In this document: piece after piece, positions 44,001-51,989 of the stretch | Layout of the letters: each line of letters begins with the position of its first letter | How positions within the stretch are numbered: position 1 is the stretch's first letter | Assembly: GCF_040105385.1 (NCBI RefSeq) | Contig: NZ_JBEDNQ010000008.1 | Coordinates: 62,001-126,000, forward strand | DNA: 64,000 nucleotides | Origin: Pseudonocardia nematodicida | GTDB taxonomy: Bacteria > Actinomycetota > Actinomycetes > Mycobacteriales > Pseudonocardiaceae | Reading direction: 5' to 3' | Program-made: the position numbers and the translations under genes | Notes under the pieces: model-generated | Database searches by the model: none | Told to the model about the DNA's origin: nothing | The model's input: only the letters and a program-made list of their open reading frames with translations

Positions 44001-44225
44001 GGCGGCATGGGGCTGGAGGGCGCGGTGCGGTTGGGCTTCCGGAGGGAGCTCGAGGCGATCGAGAACCCCGTGGCCCGGCGGCAGCGCTTTGAGGAGCTGG
44101 TCGCCGACTACTACGACCGCGGCCGGGCCCTGTCCGTGGCGACCGTCTTCGAACTGGACGACGTGATCGACCCGGCCGACACAAGGAAGGTGCTCACCCA
44201 GATCCTGGCCGTTGTGGCCCGCTGA
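41022..44225 (+). CDS. Single-chain acyl-CoA carboxylase (biotin carboxylase, BCCP and carboxyltransferase fused)
   Basis: A 1067-residue fusion. Residues about 1-440 are biotin carboxylase (LLVANRGEIAVRIL, AVAGGGGRGTR, EVNPRLQVEHTVTEE). Residues about 485-555 are the biotinyl domain with K519 in VLEAMKMHH. Residues about 580-1067 are carboxyltransferase (AYDYTVLAGTQGVHNHRKTDR, VVSGYCFAGNAALAG, LCDTPGFMVGPEAERDGAVRR). Single-chain enzymes of this build are known as long-chain acyl-CoA carboxylases in mycobacteria and relatives and act on a broad range of acyl-CoAs. All active-site motifs look intact. It overlaps the TetR gene by four bases. It is the second carboxylase at this locus, the first being split in two subunits. 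Confidence 0.93.
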   Translation: MTTLLVANRGEIAVRILATASLRGLRTIAVYPADDADSAHVAAADEAVLLPGAGPAAYLDVAAVVEAARSTASDLLHPGYGFLAESAALAAACAAAHVHFVGPSREALQLFGDKTAARDRARTLGIPVLEGTAAPTGLRTAQMFLAGLGPTGAVMVKAVAGGGGRGTRPVREADDLPEAMRRCSAEAEAAFGDGALYVEQLLSPARHVEVQVLADGSGTPVVLGDRDCSLQRRRQKLVEIAPAPGLSAPLRSQLHAAAARLVAAVPYRGLATVEFLVGSDAFAFLEVNPRLQVEHTVTEEVTGLDLVGLALDVAGGATLAELGVVAPPADRGVAVQVRVNAELLRPDGSVEPGAGILHRFALPAGRGVRVDTAGYPGYRIGPRYDSLLAKVVVTGADLGEATARAQRALAAFDIDGVPTTIGPLQALLTDLADSAVLDIGYVDAHLDRLANAVPYHVIRRVAPSDATLADADAAVADEPVMEGASAVAAPQAGVVVAVMAEPGDDLPAGAELMVLEAMKMHHAVIVPGGGRVEQVRVAVGDTVEQGVVLAVLSGTGAPDENPPGAGADPDHIRTDLAEVLERRGAVRDEGRACAVERRREARRNTARENVSGLVDPGSLVEYGALTIAAQRRRRELADLIHRTPADGLITATATVGGAPVAVMAYDYTVLAGTQGVHNHRKTDRLLAIADERRLPLVVFAEGGGGRPGDTDTSAVAQLDVPTFRTAARLAGRVPTLAVVSGYCFAGNAALAGVCDVIIGTEGSSLGMGGPAMIEGGGLGVVAPNEVGPMAVQTANGVVDLLVPDDAAAVAAARSYLSYFTGPHDPGPAADQRLLRHMVPENRVRAYAVRPVLETMFDTDTVLELRAGFGRGMVTALARLGGRPVGVLANDPGHLGGAIDGDAADKATRFLRMCQARGLAVVTLCDTPGFMVGPEAERDGAVRRFGEFFVAGAHLTVPLVTVVLRKAYGLGAMAMAGGSVHTPDLTVAWPTGEFGGMGLEGAVRLGFRRELEAIENPVARRQRFEELVADYYDRGRALSVATVFELDDVIDPADTRKVLTQILAVVAR

Positions 44226-44248
44226 GACCGTCCAGCGAAGCCGATCGC

Positions 44249-44267
44249 TGTTCAGTTTTGCTGAACA
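44249..44267. promoter_or_regulatory. Palindromic operator before XRE-TetR gene
   Basis: TGTTCAGTTTTGCTGAACA: perfect seven-base arms around TTTTG, 55 bases upstream of the XRE-TetR start. AT-rich against the background. Probable autoregulatory site for the double-HTH regulator, or for another regulator of that gene. Confidence 0.6.
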
Positions 44268-44321
44268 CTCCGCGACGTTGCGGCGTCGGGCCGGACGTGC
44301 CTTCTCGACTATCGTGACGGG

Positions 44322-45299
44322 ATGGCGCCTCCCGGTGTGCCCCCCGTAGAGCTATCGGGACCCGACGTCGCCGACAACTCTCGGATCGGCCGACGCATAC
44401 GCCAGGCGCGCGTGCGCAGCGGGATCTCGTTGCGCACGCTCGCCGAGCGGCTCGGGGTCAGCCCGGCGACGATGAGCCAGGTCGAAACGGGCAAGACCGG
44501 ACTAAGCGTGCGACGTCTGGCCCGCATCGCCGAGGCCCTCGATGTCGCCGTCGGGGACTTGGTCCCGGCCCCGGCCCGGTCCATCTCATCGACGCCGATA
44601 CGTCCCGTGCCGGGGCCCGGTCCCGACGCGGCACATCTGCGCAAGCGGGCCGATACCATCGCCCGCGTCCTGGCGGGGATCGGGCCGAACTGGCGCGCCT
44701 ACCAGCCGCTGCACCTGGACCCCGTCCTGCGCGCCGCTCTGGCGGTCTTCGCCGAGCGCGGTTACCACGGCTGCTCGATGCGCGACATCGCCGCCGCCGC
44801 AGACATGTCAGTGCCCGGGCTGTACCACCACTACCCGAGCAAGCAGGAGATGCTGGTGGTGCTCCTCGACGTCGCGGGTGCGGAGTCGTTCCGGCGGGCA
44901 GAACTCGCACGGGACGCCGGGCCTGGGGATACGGAGCCGGCCACCGCGCGGTTCTGCAGGCTGGTGGAATCACTCGCGTTGTACAACACCCATCGCCTGG
45001 ACTTCGCCAGGGTCGGTGTCGCCGAGCGGCGCAGTCTCGCGCCGGAGAACCGCGAGCGCCTGACCCAGGTCCGTCGGCGTATCCAGAGCCTCCTCGAGAC
45101 CGAGATACGGGCCGGCGTCGCGACGGGTGAGTTCGCCACGGCTGCGCCCGGCGACGCCGCACGGGCAGTCGCGATGCTGTGCACAGGTCTGTCCAACTGG
45201 TTCCGGCCTGGTGGTCCCATCGCTGCGGAGGACGTGGCCCACACCTACACCGGCTTCGCCCTCGGTCTCGTGCGGATCAGCGACACCCCGGTCCGGTAG
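44322..45299 (+). CDS. Double-HTH regulator: XRE domain fused to TetR domain
   Basis: A 325-residue regulator with two DNA-binding domains. Residues about 22-80 are an XRE/Cro-type HTH (RIRQARVRSGISLRTLAERL, SPATMSQVETGKTGLS). Residues about 130-180 are a TetR HTH (ALAVFAERGYHGCSM, ADMSVPGLYHHYPSKQEMLVVLL), followed by a TetR ligand-binding domain. A proline-rich linker joins them. It could bind two operators or a composite site. A palindrome lies upstream, and its stop is 42 bases before the promoter of the ABC importer; GGTCGG/CCGACC at 45315-45337 could form a terminator hairpin between them. A second protein of this build is at 57037. Confidence 0.9.
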   Translation: MAPPGVPPVELSGPDVADNSRIGRRIRQARVRSGISLRTLAERLGVSPATMSQVETGKTGLSVRRLARIAEALDVAVGDLVPAPARSISSTPIRPVPGPGPDAAHLRKRADTIARVLAGIGPNWRAYQPLHLDPVLRAALAVFAERGYHGCSMRDIAAAADMSVPGLYHHYPSKQEMLVVLLDVAGAESFRRAELARDAGPGDTEPATARFCRLVESLALYNTHRLDFARVGVAERRSLAPENRERLTQVRRRIQSLLETEIRAGVATGEFATAAPGDAARAVAMLCTGLSNWFRPGGPIAAEDVAHTYTGFALGLVRISDTPVR

Positions 45300-45341
45300 C
45301 TCCCTGATCTGCCAGGTCGGCACCGTCGAATCCGACCAGCC

Positions 45342-45370
45342 TTGACACTTGTGTCAACGCCTGTTGTGAT
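45342..45370 (+). promoter_or_regulatory. Promoter and TetR-type operator for the ABC importer operon
   Basis: TTGACACTTGTGTCAA (45342-45357) is a perfect palindrome with six-base arms and a four-base spacer, the same core as at 40352. Its left half is a consensus -35; TGTGAT (45365-45370) follows at 17 bases as -10. A repressor bound here would cover the -35. The leader to the lipoprotein start is about 170 bases. Confidence 0.7.
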
Positions 45371-45548
45371 ATGCCCCATCCCACCGAGTGATCACTCGGG
45401 ACGCTGGCCTCAACACTGGGGTCCAGGGGTCGCGAGGCGGTCGATCGCGGCTGTTCGGGCGCTGTGGTCGAGCACGTGGACCACACCTGGACGAGCGGCA
45501 CCTCAACCGTCCGACGAGATGCAGTCGCAGAGAAGCGAAGGACAGCAG

Positions 45549-46745
45549 ATGCAGAGGATGCACCGCATCGTGGCGGTACTCGGCGTCGCAGCCCTGGCCG
45601 CGGCCGGGTGCGCCGGCGGCGAGGGCAGCGACGGCGAAGGATCCGTCATCCGGATCGCCGGGCTCATGCCCCTCACCGGACCCACCGCCGACACCTACGG
45701 AGCGTCGATGGTGGCGAGCATCGAGGCCGCGTTCGACGATGTGAATGCCGAGGGCGGCGTCGAGGTTGCCGGTGAGCGGCACCCGATCGAGTTCCGCGTG
45801 TTCGACGACCAGTGCAAGCCGGAGGCGAGTCAGTCCGCCGCGCAGAGCGCACTCGATGAGGACTACGAGATCTTTATCGGTCCGATCTGCTCCGGGGCGG
45901 CGTCCGCCGTGCAGCCGACCATGGCTCGCTCAGAGGCGTTCTGGGCCATTTCGGTGGCTGTCGACGGGCCGACCCAGCTGCCCAACGTCTTCCGCACCAT
46001 GCCGCGGATCGGGGCCTACACCGATGCGACGGTCGGATGGCTCGCCGAACACCCGGAGTTCCAGCGCATCGCGATCATCACCGACCAGAACCACACCGGG
46101 CTGGTCGCCGCGACCGACGGTCTCGTCGAGGGCATCGAGGGTCTCGGCCGCGAGATCGTCGCCAACCAGCAGTACCAGTCCGGCGACACCGACTTCCGCG
46201 CGCCGGTCACCGAGGTCATCGCGGCCGACGCTGACCTGTACCTCCAGCGGGCTTATCCCGCGGAAGCCGCGCTGCTGCTGCAGCAGACCCGCGAGCTCGG
46301 CGGCCGGATGCCGGTGATGTGGAACGCCGGGCTCACCAACGACAACGTGGAGAGCCTGGTGCCCGACCTGTCGCTGATGGATGGCGTCTACCAAGCCGCT
46401 CCGCTGTTCAGTCTCGACACCTTCCTCGCCGATGGGGATCCCCTCGCGGAGGAGGTCGCAGAGTCCGTAGGAGACCGGGCGGGCACCTACACCGCACAAG
46501 GCCACGACCTCGCCACGATCGTGCTCGCGGCGCTCTCGCGCTCCGAGGACACGACCCCGGAGGCGGTGCAGGCGGCCATGACCGACCTGCAGGCGAGCGA
46601 GCTCGAGGGACGCACGCTCAACGACTACCGGCCCTTCGATGACGGCCGCCTCTTCCGCGAACGCGAGGTCGGTCTGCAGGCGGCCGTCGCGAGCTGGGAG
46701 CAGGGCACGGGCTGGGTCGCTGTCCCGGCCGGTCCCTCGTCCTGA
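45549..46745 (+). CDS. livK: ABC-importer substrate-binding lipoprotein (LivK-type)
   Basis: A 398-residue type I periplasmic binding protein of the branched-chain amino acid/amide group. The signal peptide ends in a lipobox ALAAAGC at about residue 20, so it is membrane-anchored. The mature start IRIAGLMPLTGPTADTYGASM, then ALDEDYEIFIGPICSGAASAVQP and ITDQNHTGLVAATDGL match the family. ATG 45549 has GAAGGA upstream; ATG 45558 is close behind. LivK-like proteins in catabolic clusters often bind aromatic or aliphatic acids rather than amino acids, and the CoA ligase downstream supports that here. Confidence 0.92.
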   Translation: MQRMHRIVAVLGVAALAAAGCAGGEGSDGEGSVIRIAGLMPLTGPTADTYGASMVASIEAAFDDVNAEGGVEVAGERHPIEFRVFDDQCKPEASQSAAQSALDEDYEIFIGPICSGAASAVQPTMARSEAFWAISVAVDGPTQLPNVFRTMPRIGAYTDATVGWLAEHPEFQRIAIITDQNHTGLVAATDGLVEGIEGLGREIVANQQYQSGDTDFRAPVTEVIAADADLYLQRAYPAEAALLLQQTRELGGRMPVMWNAGLTNDNVESLVPDLSLMDGVYQAAPLFSLDTFLADGDPLAEEVAESVGDRAGTYTAQGHDLATIVLAALSRSEDTTPEAVQAAMTDLQASELEGRTLNDYRPFDDGRLFREREVGLQAAVASWEQGTGWVAVPAGPSS

Positions 46746-46773
46746 TCCCCGTACGCCACGGAGGCGACCGACG

Positions 46774-47655
46774 ATGGACGTACTACTGCAGCAGATCACG
46801 AACGCACTGGTGCTCGGCGGCGCCTATGTCCTCGTGGCACTGGGCCTGTTCCTGATCTTCAGCGTGCTCGACATCCCCAACTTCGCCCACGGCGAGATGT
46901 TCGCGGCCGGGGCGTACATACAGTTCCTCTTCTCGGTCCAGATCGGGCTGCCCTTCGTGGTCGGTCTGATTCTCGCGATCACGATCACGGCCGGGCTCGG
47001 TGTGGTCCTCGAGCGGCTGGTCTTCCGCCGGCTGCAGGGGGTCGGCCTCTTTCCGGTGCTCATCGCGTCACTGGCGCTGGGCATCGTGCTCCAGCAGGTC
47101 ATCGCCCTGATCTGGGGCACAAGTCCGGTGACCGTGCCACCCCCCGTGGAGGGGGTGACCGCGTTGGGGCCCGTGCTGATCTCGAACTACCGGCTCCTCG
47201 TGGTCGCTGTCGTGCTCGTGGCCGCGGCGGGCACCGCGTGGCTGGTGTACCGGTCGGCATTCGGCAAGCAGCTGCGGGCACTGGCGCAGAACCGGCCGCT
47301 GGCCGAGCTGTCCGGGGTCCGGGTGGCCCGGGTGGGCACGCTGACCTTTGCCATCGGGTCGGCGCTGGCAGGGCTCGCGGGCGGGTTGCTCGCTGCTGCC
47401 GGTCCGATGAACCCCTACATGGGGTTCCATCCGATGCTCGTCGCCTTCGTCGTCCTGGTCGTAATGGGCGCAGGCGGTCGGCTGTCCGCTGCGGTGACGG
47501 GCGGCCTGACCGTCGCGATCGTGGAGACACTGACCGCGGGCTACGTGTCCAACGCCTTGCGGCTGGCGGTCGTCTTCGTCGCCCTCGTCGCATTCCTCGT
47601 GTGGCGTCCGGAGGGCGCCATCCGGCAGGCTTCGGCAGAAAGGGCTCGACTGTGA
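46774..47655 (+). CDS. livH: ABC-importer permease (LivH-type)
   Basis: A 293-residue polytopic permease. GGAYVLVALGLFLIFSVLDIPNFAHGEMFAAGAYIQF is the LivH start region (helices 1-2), and LRALAQNRPLAELSGV the cytoplasmic EAA-like loop contacting the ATPases. ATG 46774 follows GGAGGCGACC. It ends in a GTGA overlap with LivM, so the permease pair is coupled. Confidence 0.93.
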   Translation: MDVLLQQITNALVLGGAYVLVALGLFLIFSVLDIPNFAHGEMFAAGAYIQFLFSVQIGLPFVVGLILAITITAGLGVVLERLVFRRLQGVGLFPVLIASLALGIVLQQVIALIWGTSPVTVPPPVEGVTALGPVLISNYRLLVVAVVLVAAAGTAWLVYRSAFGKQLRALAQNRPLAELSGVRVARVGTLTFAIGSALAGLAGGLLAAAGPMNPYMGFHPMLVAFVVLVVMGAGGRLSAAVTGGLTVAIVETLTAGYVSNALRLAVVFVALVAFLVWRPEGAIRQASAERARL

Positions 47656-48746
47656 GCACGGGAGACGCGAAGACCGGATCACGCCCCGCCGTCCCCGCCG
47701 CGGAAGCGGGACGTGCCACGCCGTCTGCCGTGGCGGCCCGGGCCCGCCCGGGGATGCCGTTGTGGCTACGTATCGCCCTCACCGTCGCCGTTCCTGCGGT
47801 GGCCGCGATGGTCGCGCCAGAGTTGCGGAACTCGACCGTTCACCTGATCACCGAGATCAGCATCTGGGCGTGTGTCGCGGTGAGCTTGCACCTCGTTGTC
47901 GGCTACGCCGGCCAGCTGAGCCTGGCGAGCGGGGCGTTCCTCGCGCTGGGCGCCTACATCGGAGCCCGCGCGACCGGATTCTGGGGCTGGCCGGGACTGC
48001 TGACGATCGCTGTCGCAGCGGTCGTGGCCGCGTTGCTCGCCCTGCTCATCGCGCTGGTTATCTTCCGGGCCCGGGGGCTGTACTTCGCGCTGCTCACAGC
48101 CGGGATCTCGCTCGTCGCCCACGGCGTGATCGTCAATTGGTCGTCGGTCACCGGTGGAGCGGGCGGGATGTCCACCGGCGGTCCGCTGGCCGACGGTGGT
48201 CTCCCGGGCGCGCTCACCCTGGGACCGGTCGCGATCGAATCCGCAGACGACTACCTGGTCGCGGCGGTCGGGTTCCTGGCCGTGCTCGTGCTGGGACTGT
48301 CCGTGCTCATGCGACGCCGTGTAGGCGAGTCCTGGAAGGCCATCCGCGAGGACGACGTGCTCGCCGCTTCCGTCGGTGTCGACGTCGTGCGGCAGAAGCA
48401 GGCGGTGTTCGTCCTGTCCAGCGTGCTCATCACCCTGTCCGGGGTGCTCTACGCCCACTGGATCGGCTTCGTCAGTCCAGAATCGTTCACTTTCGCCCAC
48501 GCCGCCTTCGAACCTATCGCCATGATCATGATCGGCGGTCTGGGCACGGTCGCCGGACCGATCGTGGGCGCCGCCGTGGTCGCCGGGCTACCGGAGATGC
48601 TGCGCGATGCCGAGCACTACTCCGTGCTCGTCTACGGAGTGTTGCTGCTCGCCGTCGTCATGGTCGCCCCGCGCGGGATCGTCGGCCTTGTCACGACAGG
48701 TCTGGCGGCGGTCCGCCGGCGGCTGCGTCGAGGGGAGAACTCGTGA
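47652..48746 (+). CDS. livM: ABC-importer permease (LivM-type)
   Basis: A 364-residue permease with a polar N-terminal tail of about 35 residues and eight to nine helices. LHLVVGYAGQLSLASGAFLALGAYIGA is the family core and WKAIREDDVLAASVGVDVVRQK the ATPase-contact loop; PRGIVGLV closes the protein. GTG 47652 overlaps the LivH stop and the stop overlaps LivG, in both cases as GTGA. Confidence 0.94.
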   Translation: MSTGDAKTGSRPAVPAAEAGRATPSAVAARARPGMPLWLRIALTVAVPAVAAMVAPELRNSTVHLITEISIWACVAVSLHLVVGYAGQLSLASGAFLALGAYIGARATGFWGWPGLLTIAVAAVVAALLALLIALVIFRARGLYFALLTAGISLVAHGVIVNWSSVTGGAGGMSTGGPLADGGLPGALTLGPVAIESADDYLVAAVGFLAVLVLGLSVLMRRRVGESWKAIREDDVLAASVGVDVVRQKQAVFVLSSVLITLSGVLYAHWIGFVSPESFTFAHAAFEPIAMIMIGGLGTVAGPIVGAAVVAGLPEMLRDAEHYSVLVYGVLLLAVVMVAPRGIVGLVTTGLAAVRRRLRRGENS

Positions 48747-49483
48747 GCACCACGACAACGATCGCCGCGCCGCTGCTGGCCGCTGAGGACGTTGAGGTCC
48801 GCTTCGGGGGCCTGACGGCGCTCAGCGGGGTTTCGCTGCAGGTGCCCGCGGGCGCCTCGGTCGGGTTGATCGGACCGAACGGCGCCGGCAAGAGCACACT
48901 CATCAACGTGCTGTCCGGCATGGCGGCACCGACCGCCGGGCGCGTGCTGTGGCGGGGCAGTCCGCCGAGACAGTGGCGGCTGGGGGCCGCGACCCGGCTC
49001 GGTGTGGCCCGCACATTCCAGGCAACGCGGGTCTTCCGCGAGTTCAGCGTCCTGGAGAACGTACGGATCGCTGCGCTGCACGCACGCCGGTCCGTCGATC
49101 CCGCCGAGATCCTCGACTCACTCGACCTGGACCATCGACACCACACGCTCGCCGCCGAACTGCCCTTCGGCGAGGCCCGGCGACTCGGTGTCGCCCTGGC
49201 TCTCGCCACCGCGCCCGAAGTGCTTCTGCTCGACGAGCCCGGTGCCGGTCTCACCGGCCGGGACCTGGACGCCCTGGGAGCTGCCATCCGCGGAATATGC
49301 GCGGGGGGAGTGGCCGTGCTGCTGGTCGATCACAACATGCGCTTCGTGATGGGCGCCGTCGACCGCGTCGTCGTGCTGGAGGGCGGCCGGGTCATCGCCG
49401 ATGACACTCCGGCGGTGGTCCAGGCCGATGAGCGGGTCAGGGGCGCGTACCTGGGACGGAGGTCCGGCGATGCTGGAAGTTGA
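48743..49483 (+). CDS. livG: ABC-importer ATPase (LivG-type)
   Basis: A 246-residue ATP-binding subunit: Walker A GPNGAGKST, Walker B VLLLDEPGAGL and switch histidine in LLVDHNM. The signature helix reads LPFGEARRLGVALAL, a weaker form of LSGGQ that is common in LivG proteins. GVARTFQATRVFREFSVLENV is the LivG-specific Q-loop area. GTG start overlaps LivM; its last 14 bases overlap LivF. Confidence 0.94.
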   Translation: MSTTTTIAAPLLAAEDVEVRFGGLTALSGVSLQVPAGASVGLIGPNGAGKSTLINVLSGMAAPTAGRVLWRGSPPRQWRLGAATRLGVARTFQATRVFREFSVLENVRIAALHARRSVDPAEILDSLDLDHRHHTLAAELPFGEARRLGVALALATAPEVLLLDEPGAGLTGRDLDALGAAIRGICAGGVAVLLVDHNMRFVMGAVDRVVVLEGGRVIADDTPAVVQADERVRGAYLGRRSGDAGS

Positions 49484-50186
49484 GGGTCTGTGGGTTGGCT
49501 ACGGCGATCGCGACGTGCTGCGCGACGTCTCGTTCTCCGTCGGCGGCAGCGAGGTCGTCGCCGTGCTGGGCACCAACGGGGCGGGGAAGAGTACGCTGCT
49601 GAACTGCCTCGCCGGACTGATAGCTCCGGCTGCGGGCGCGATCCGCTTTCGGGGGGAGGACATCACCGGTCGCCCGGCGTGGTCGCGTCCGGCCTCGGGC
49701 ATGGCGCTGGTGCCCGAAGGTCAGCAGTCCTTCCCGGCCATGACGGTGCAGGAGAATCTCTGGGTCGGCGGCCGAGTCTCGGCTGCCGTCGCGTCCCGAT
49801 ATGCGCAGAACCTCGATCGGGTCTTCGACCTCTTTCCCCGGCTCGCCGAGCGGCGCGACCAGGCGGCGGGGACGCTGTCGGGCGGTGAACGTCAGATGCT
49901 GGCTGTGGGCCGTGCGCTGGTCGCCGAACCCGCGCTGCTGATGCTGGACGAACCGTCGCACGGCCTCGCGCCACTGGTCATCGAGCGGATCGCGGACATG
50001 GTCGACCTCATCGCCGAGACCACGGCCCTGCTGGTCGTGGAGCAGAACCTGCTCATCCCCAGCCAGTGCGCCACCCGGGTTCTCGTGCTGGAGGAGTCGC
50101 GGATCGTGAGCTCGGGAGCTGCGGCCGAAGTGCTCGCCTCCGATCTGGTCGCTGCGACCTATCTCGGCACCGAGACAGGCCGGTGA
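49470..50186 (+). CDS. livF: ABC-importer ATPase (LivF-type)
   Basis: A 238-residue ATP-binding subunit: Walker A GTNGAGKST, canonical signature LSGGERQML, Walker B LLMLDEPSHGLAP and ALVPEGQQSFPAMTVQENL at the Q-loop, all LivF-like. ATG 49470 is reached through GGACGGAGG within livG. The glutamine just before the Walker B histidine loop (VVEQN) is usual for LivF. Confidence 0.95.
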   Translation: MLEVEGLWVGYGDRDVLRDVSFSVGGSEVVAVLGTNGAGKSTLLNCLAGLIAPAAGAIRFRGEDITGRPAWSRPASGMALVPEGQQSFPAMTVQENLWVGGRVSAAVASRYAQNLDRVFDLFPRLAERRDQAAGTLSGGERQMLAVGRALVAEPALLMLDEPSHGLAPLVIERIADMVDLIAETTALLVVEQNLLIPSQCATRVLVLEESRIVSSGAAAEVLASDLVAATYLGTETGR

Positions 50187-50241
50187 CCACGGTGCGCCGG
50201 CCCGGGTACCGCAGCGCGTCCACCATTGAACAGGGAGATCA

Positions 50242-51195
50242 GTGAACGACACCGACCCTCCACCCGCTCGAACTTCTGCGCCGACCTCGCCGGTCGAGAT
50301 CGGAGTTCGCCTGCCGACATCGGATCCGTTCGGCACGGGTGCGTTTCCCGTGGTCGACACGGCGACCCGGGCGGACGCGGCGGGTCTCGACGCGGTCTGG
50401 ATCGGCGATCACCTGTCCTTTCACGCGCCAATGCTCGATTCCCTCGTCACCCTGGGAGCGGTCGCTGCGTCCACCACCCGTACCCGGGTGGGTCTCGCGG
50501 TGCTGCTGGCGGCGCTGCGCGAGCCGGTCGCACTGGCCAAGCAGCTCGCAACCCTCCAGATCCTCTCCGGCGGTCGCCTGCAGCTCGGCATCGGGGTCGG
50601 CGGCGAGAATCCGGCCGAGTGGGCTGCGGCAGGCGTCCCGACCACCGAACGCGGTCGCCGCACCGATGTCCTGCTCGACGCCCTGCCCGACTTGTTGGCC
50701 GGCCGCCCCGTCGACCTGCCTCCGCCCTACGACCGCTCGGTGCCCGCCCTGACCCCGGCCGTCGCCGCGCCGCGCCTGCTCATCGGTGGGCGCAGCGACG
50801 CCGCCCTGCGCCGCACCGTGCGCCACGACGCGGATTGGCTCGCGATTTGGGCGAGCGCGGACCGCGTGCGCCGTGCACGCGAGCGCCTCGACGAGCTGGC
50901 GGTGGGCGCACGTCGCCCGCGGGTAGTGCTTGACGTGTTCGTCGCGCCCGGCGCGACCGCCGAGGACCGGACCGAGGGCGAGCAGTTCCTCGCGCGTACC
51001 TACGGAGCCGCGGCCGCCCCGGCCGTGGCCCGCCACCTGCTCGACGGCTCCCCGGACGCGGTGGCGACCGCACTCACGGTGCTGCATGTTGCCGGCGCCG
51101 ACGCGTTCGTGCTCACCCCGGCGGCTCTGGATCCACTGCGGGCACTCGACCACGTCGCGGCCGTCGTGGGCCGGACCCGGGAGGTGCTGCCGTGA
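50242..51195 (+). CDS. Luciferase-like (LLM) flavin-dependent oxidoreductase
   Basis: A 317-residue TIM-barrel protein of the bacterial luciferase/F420 oxidoreductase superfamily. DAAGLDAVWIGDHLSFHAPMLD, TTRTRVGLAVLLAALREPVALAKQ and LQLGIGVGGENPAEW are typical. The cofactor could be FMN or F420, the latter common in actinobacteria; sequence alone does not decide. GTG 50242 follows AGGGAGATCA, 55 bases after livF, and the stop overlaps the next crotonase. It probably oxidises the imported compound or its CoA ester. Confidence 0.88.
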   Translation: MNDTDPPPARTSAPTSPVEIGVRLPTSDPFGTGAFPVVDTATRADAAGLDAVWIGDHLSFHAPMLDSLVTLGAVAASTTRTRVGLAVLLAALREPVALAKQLATLQILSGGRLQLGIGVGGENPAEWAAAGVPTTERGRRTDVLLDALPDLLAGRPVDLPPPYDRSVPALTPAVAAPRLLIGGRSDAALRRTVRHDADWLAIWASADRVRRARERLDELAVGARRPRVVLDVFVAPGATAEDRTEGEQFLARTYGAAAAPAVARHLLDGSPDAVATALTVLHVAGADAFVLTPAALDPLRALDHVAAVVGRTREVLP

Positions 51196-51989
51196 ACCCG
51201 GTCCTCGTGGAGCGTCGGGGCGCGACGCTGCTGATCACCCTCAACCGCCCGGAGTCCCGCAACGCCATCGACGCAGACGTGTCCGCGGGAATCGGTGCCG
51301 CCTTGACCACTCTCGACGAGGATCCCGGCTTGCGTGTCGGCGTGCTCACCGGCACTGGAACTGCGTTCTGCGCCGGCGCGGATCTCAAGGAGGTGCTCGC
51401 CGGCCGCGCCCTGGATGACCCCGAGCACCCGGAGTGGGGACTGGGCGGACTCACCCGCCGTACCGTTGCGTCCCCGCTCATCGCCGCGGTTAACGGCCCG
51501 GCGCTGGGTGGAGGCACGGAGCTGGCGCTGGCGTGCGACCTCGTCGTCATGGCCGACGACGCAGTTCTGGGGCTGCCCGAGCCGCGCCGGGGCCTCATCG
51601 CCGGTGCGGGCGGGCTGCTGCGGCTGGGCCGCCAGCTCCCTCCGAAGGTCGCTGCCGAGATCGTTCTCACCGCGGCGTCCCTGCCGGCGTCGGAGGCGTA
51701 CCGCCTCGGCCTGGTGAACCGCGTCGTCCCTCGCGAGGAGGTGGTGGACACCGCTCTCGCTCTGGCCGCGGAGATCGCCGAGAATGCCCCGCTCGCCGTG
51801 ACGACGTCCAAACGGCTGCTCGGCCTCAGCACGGACGGCGACGAGGACCAAGACGCACTGTGGCGGTGCAACGACGCCGCAGTGGCCACCATCCTGGCCA
51901 GCGCGGACGCCGCCGAGGGGACCACGGCCTTCGTGCAACGACGCCGCCCGCGGTGGTCCGAGGGCGCGCGAGAAGAGGAGAACCCGTGA
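51192..51989 (+). CDS. Enoyl-CoA hydratase
   Basis: A 265-residue crotonase with both catalytic glutamates, E110 (GGGTELALACD) and E130 (LGLPEPRRG), and the oxyanion stretch FCAGADLKEV. It closely resembles the hydratase at 23936, including the PPRW-like tail. GTGA overlaps on both sides join it to the LLM oxidoreductase and the ligase, so the three are one translational unit. Confidence 0.93.
   Translation: MNPVLVERRGATLLITLNRPESRNAIDADVSAGIGAALTTLDEDPGLRVGVLTGTGTAFCAGADLKEVLAGRALDDPEHPEWGLGGLTRRTVASPLIAAVNGPALGGGTELALACDLVVMADDAVLGLPEPRRGLIAGAGGLLRLGRQLPPKVAAEIVLTAASLPASEAYRLGLVNRVVPREEVVDTALALAAEIAENAPLAVTTSKRLLGLSTDGDEDQDALWRCNDAAVATILASADAAEGTTAFVQRRRPRWSEGAREEENP

Noticed and set aside
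45342..45548. Importer lipoprotein start at 45342, inside the palindrome
   Set aside because: The frame is open but the first 69 residues are not signal-peptide-like and the codon lies in the -35/operator; ATG 45549 has GAAGGA and a proper lipoprotein signal.
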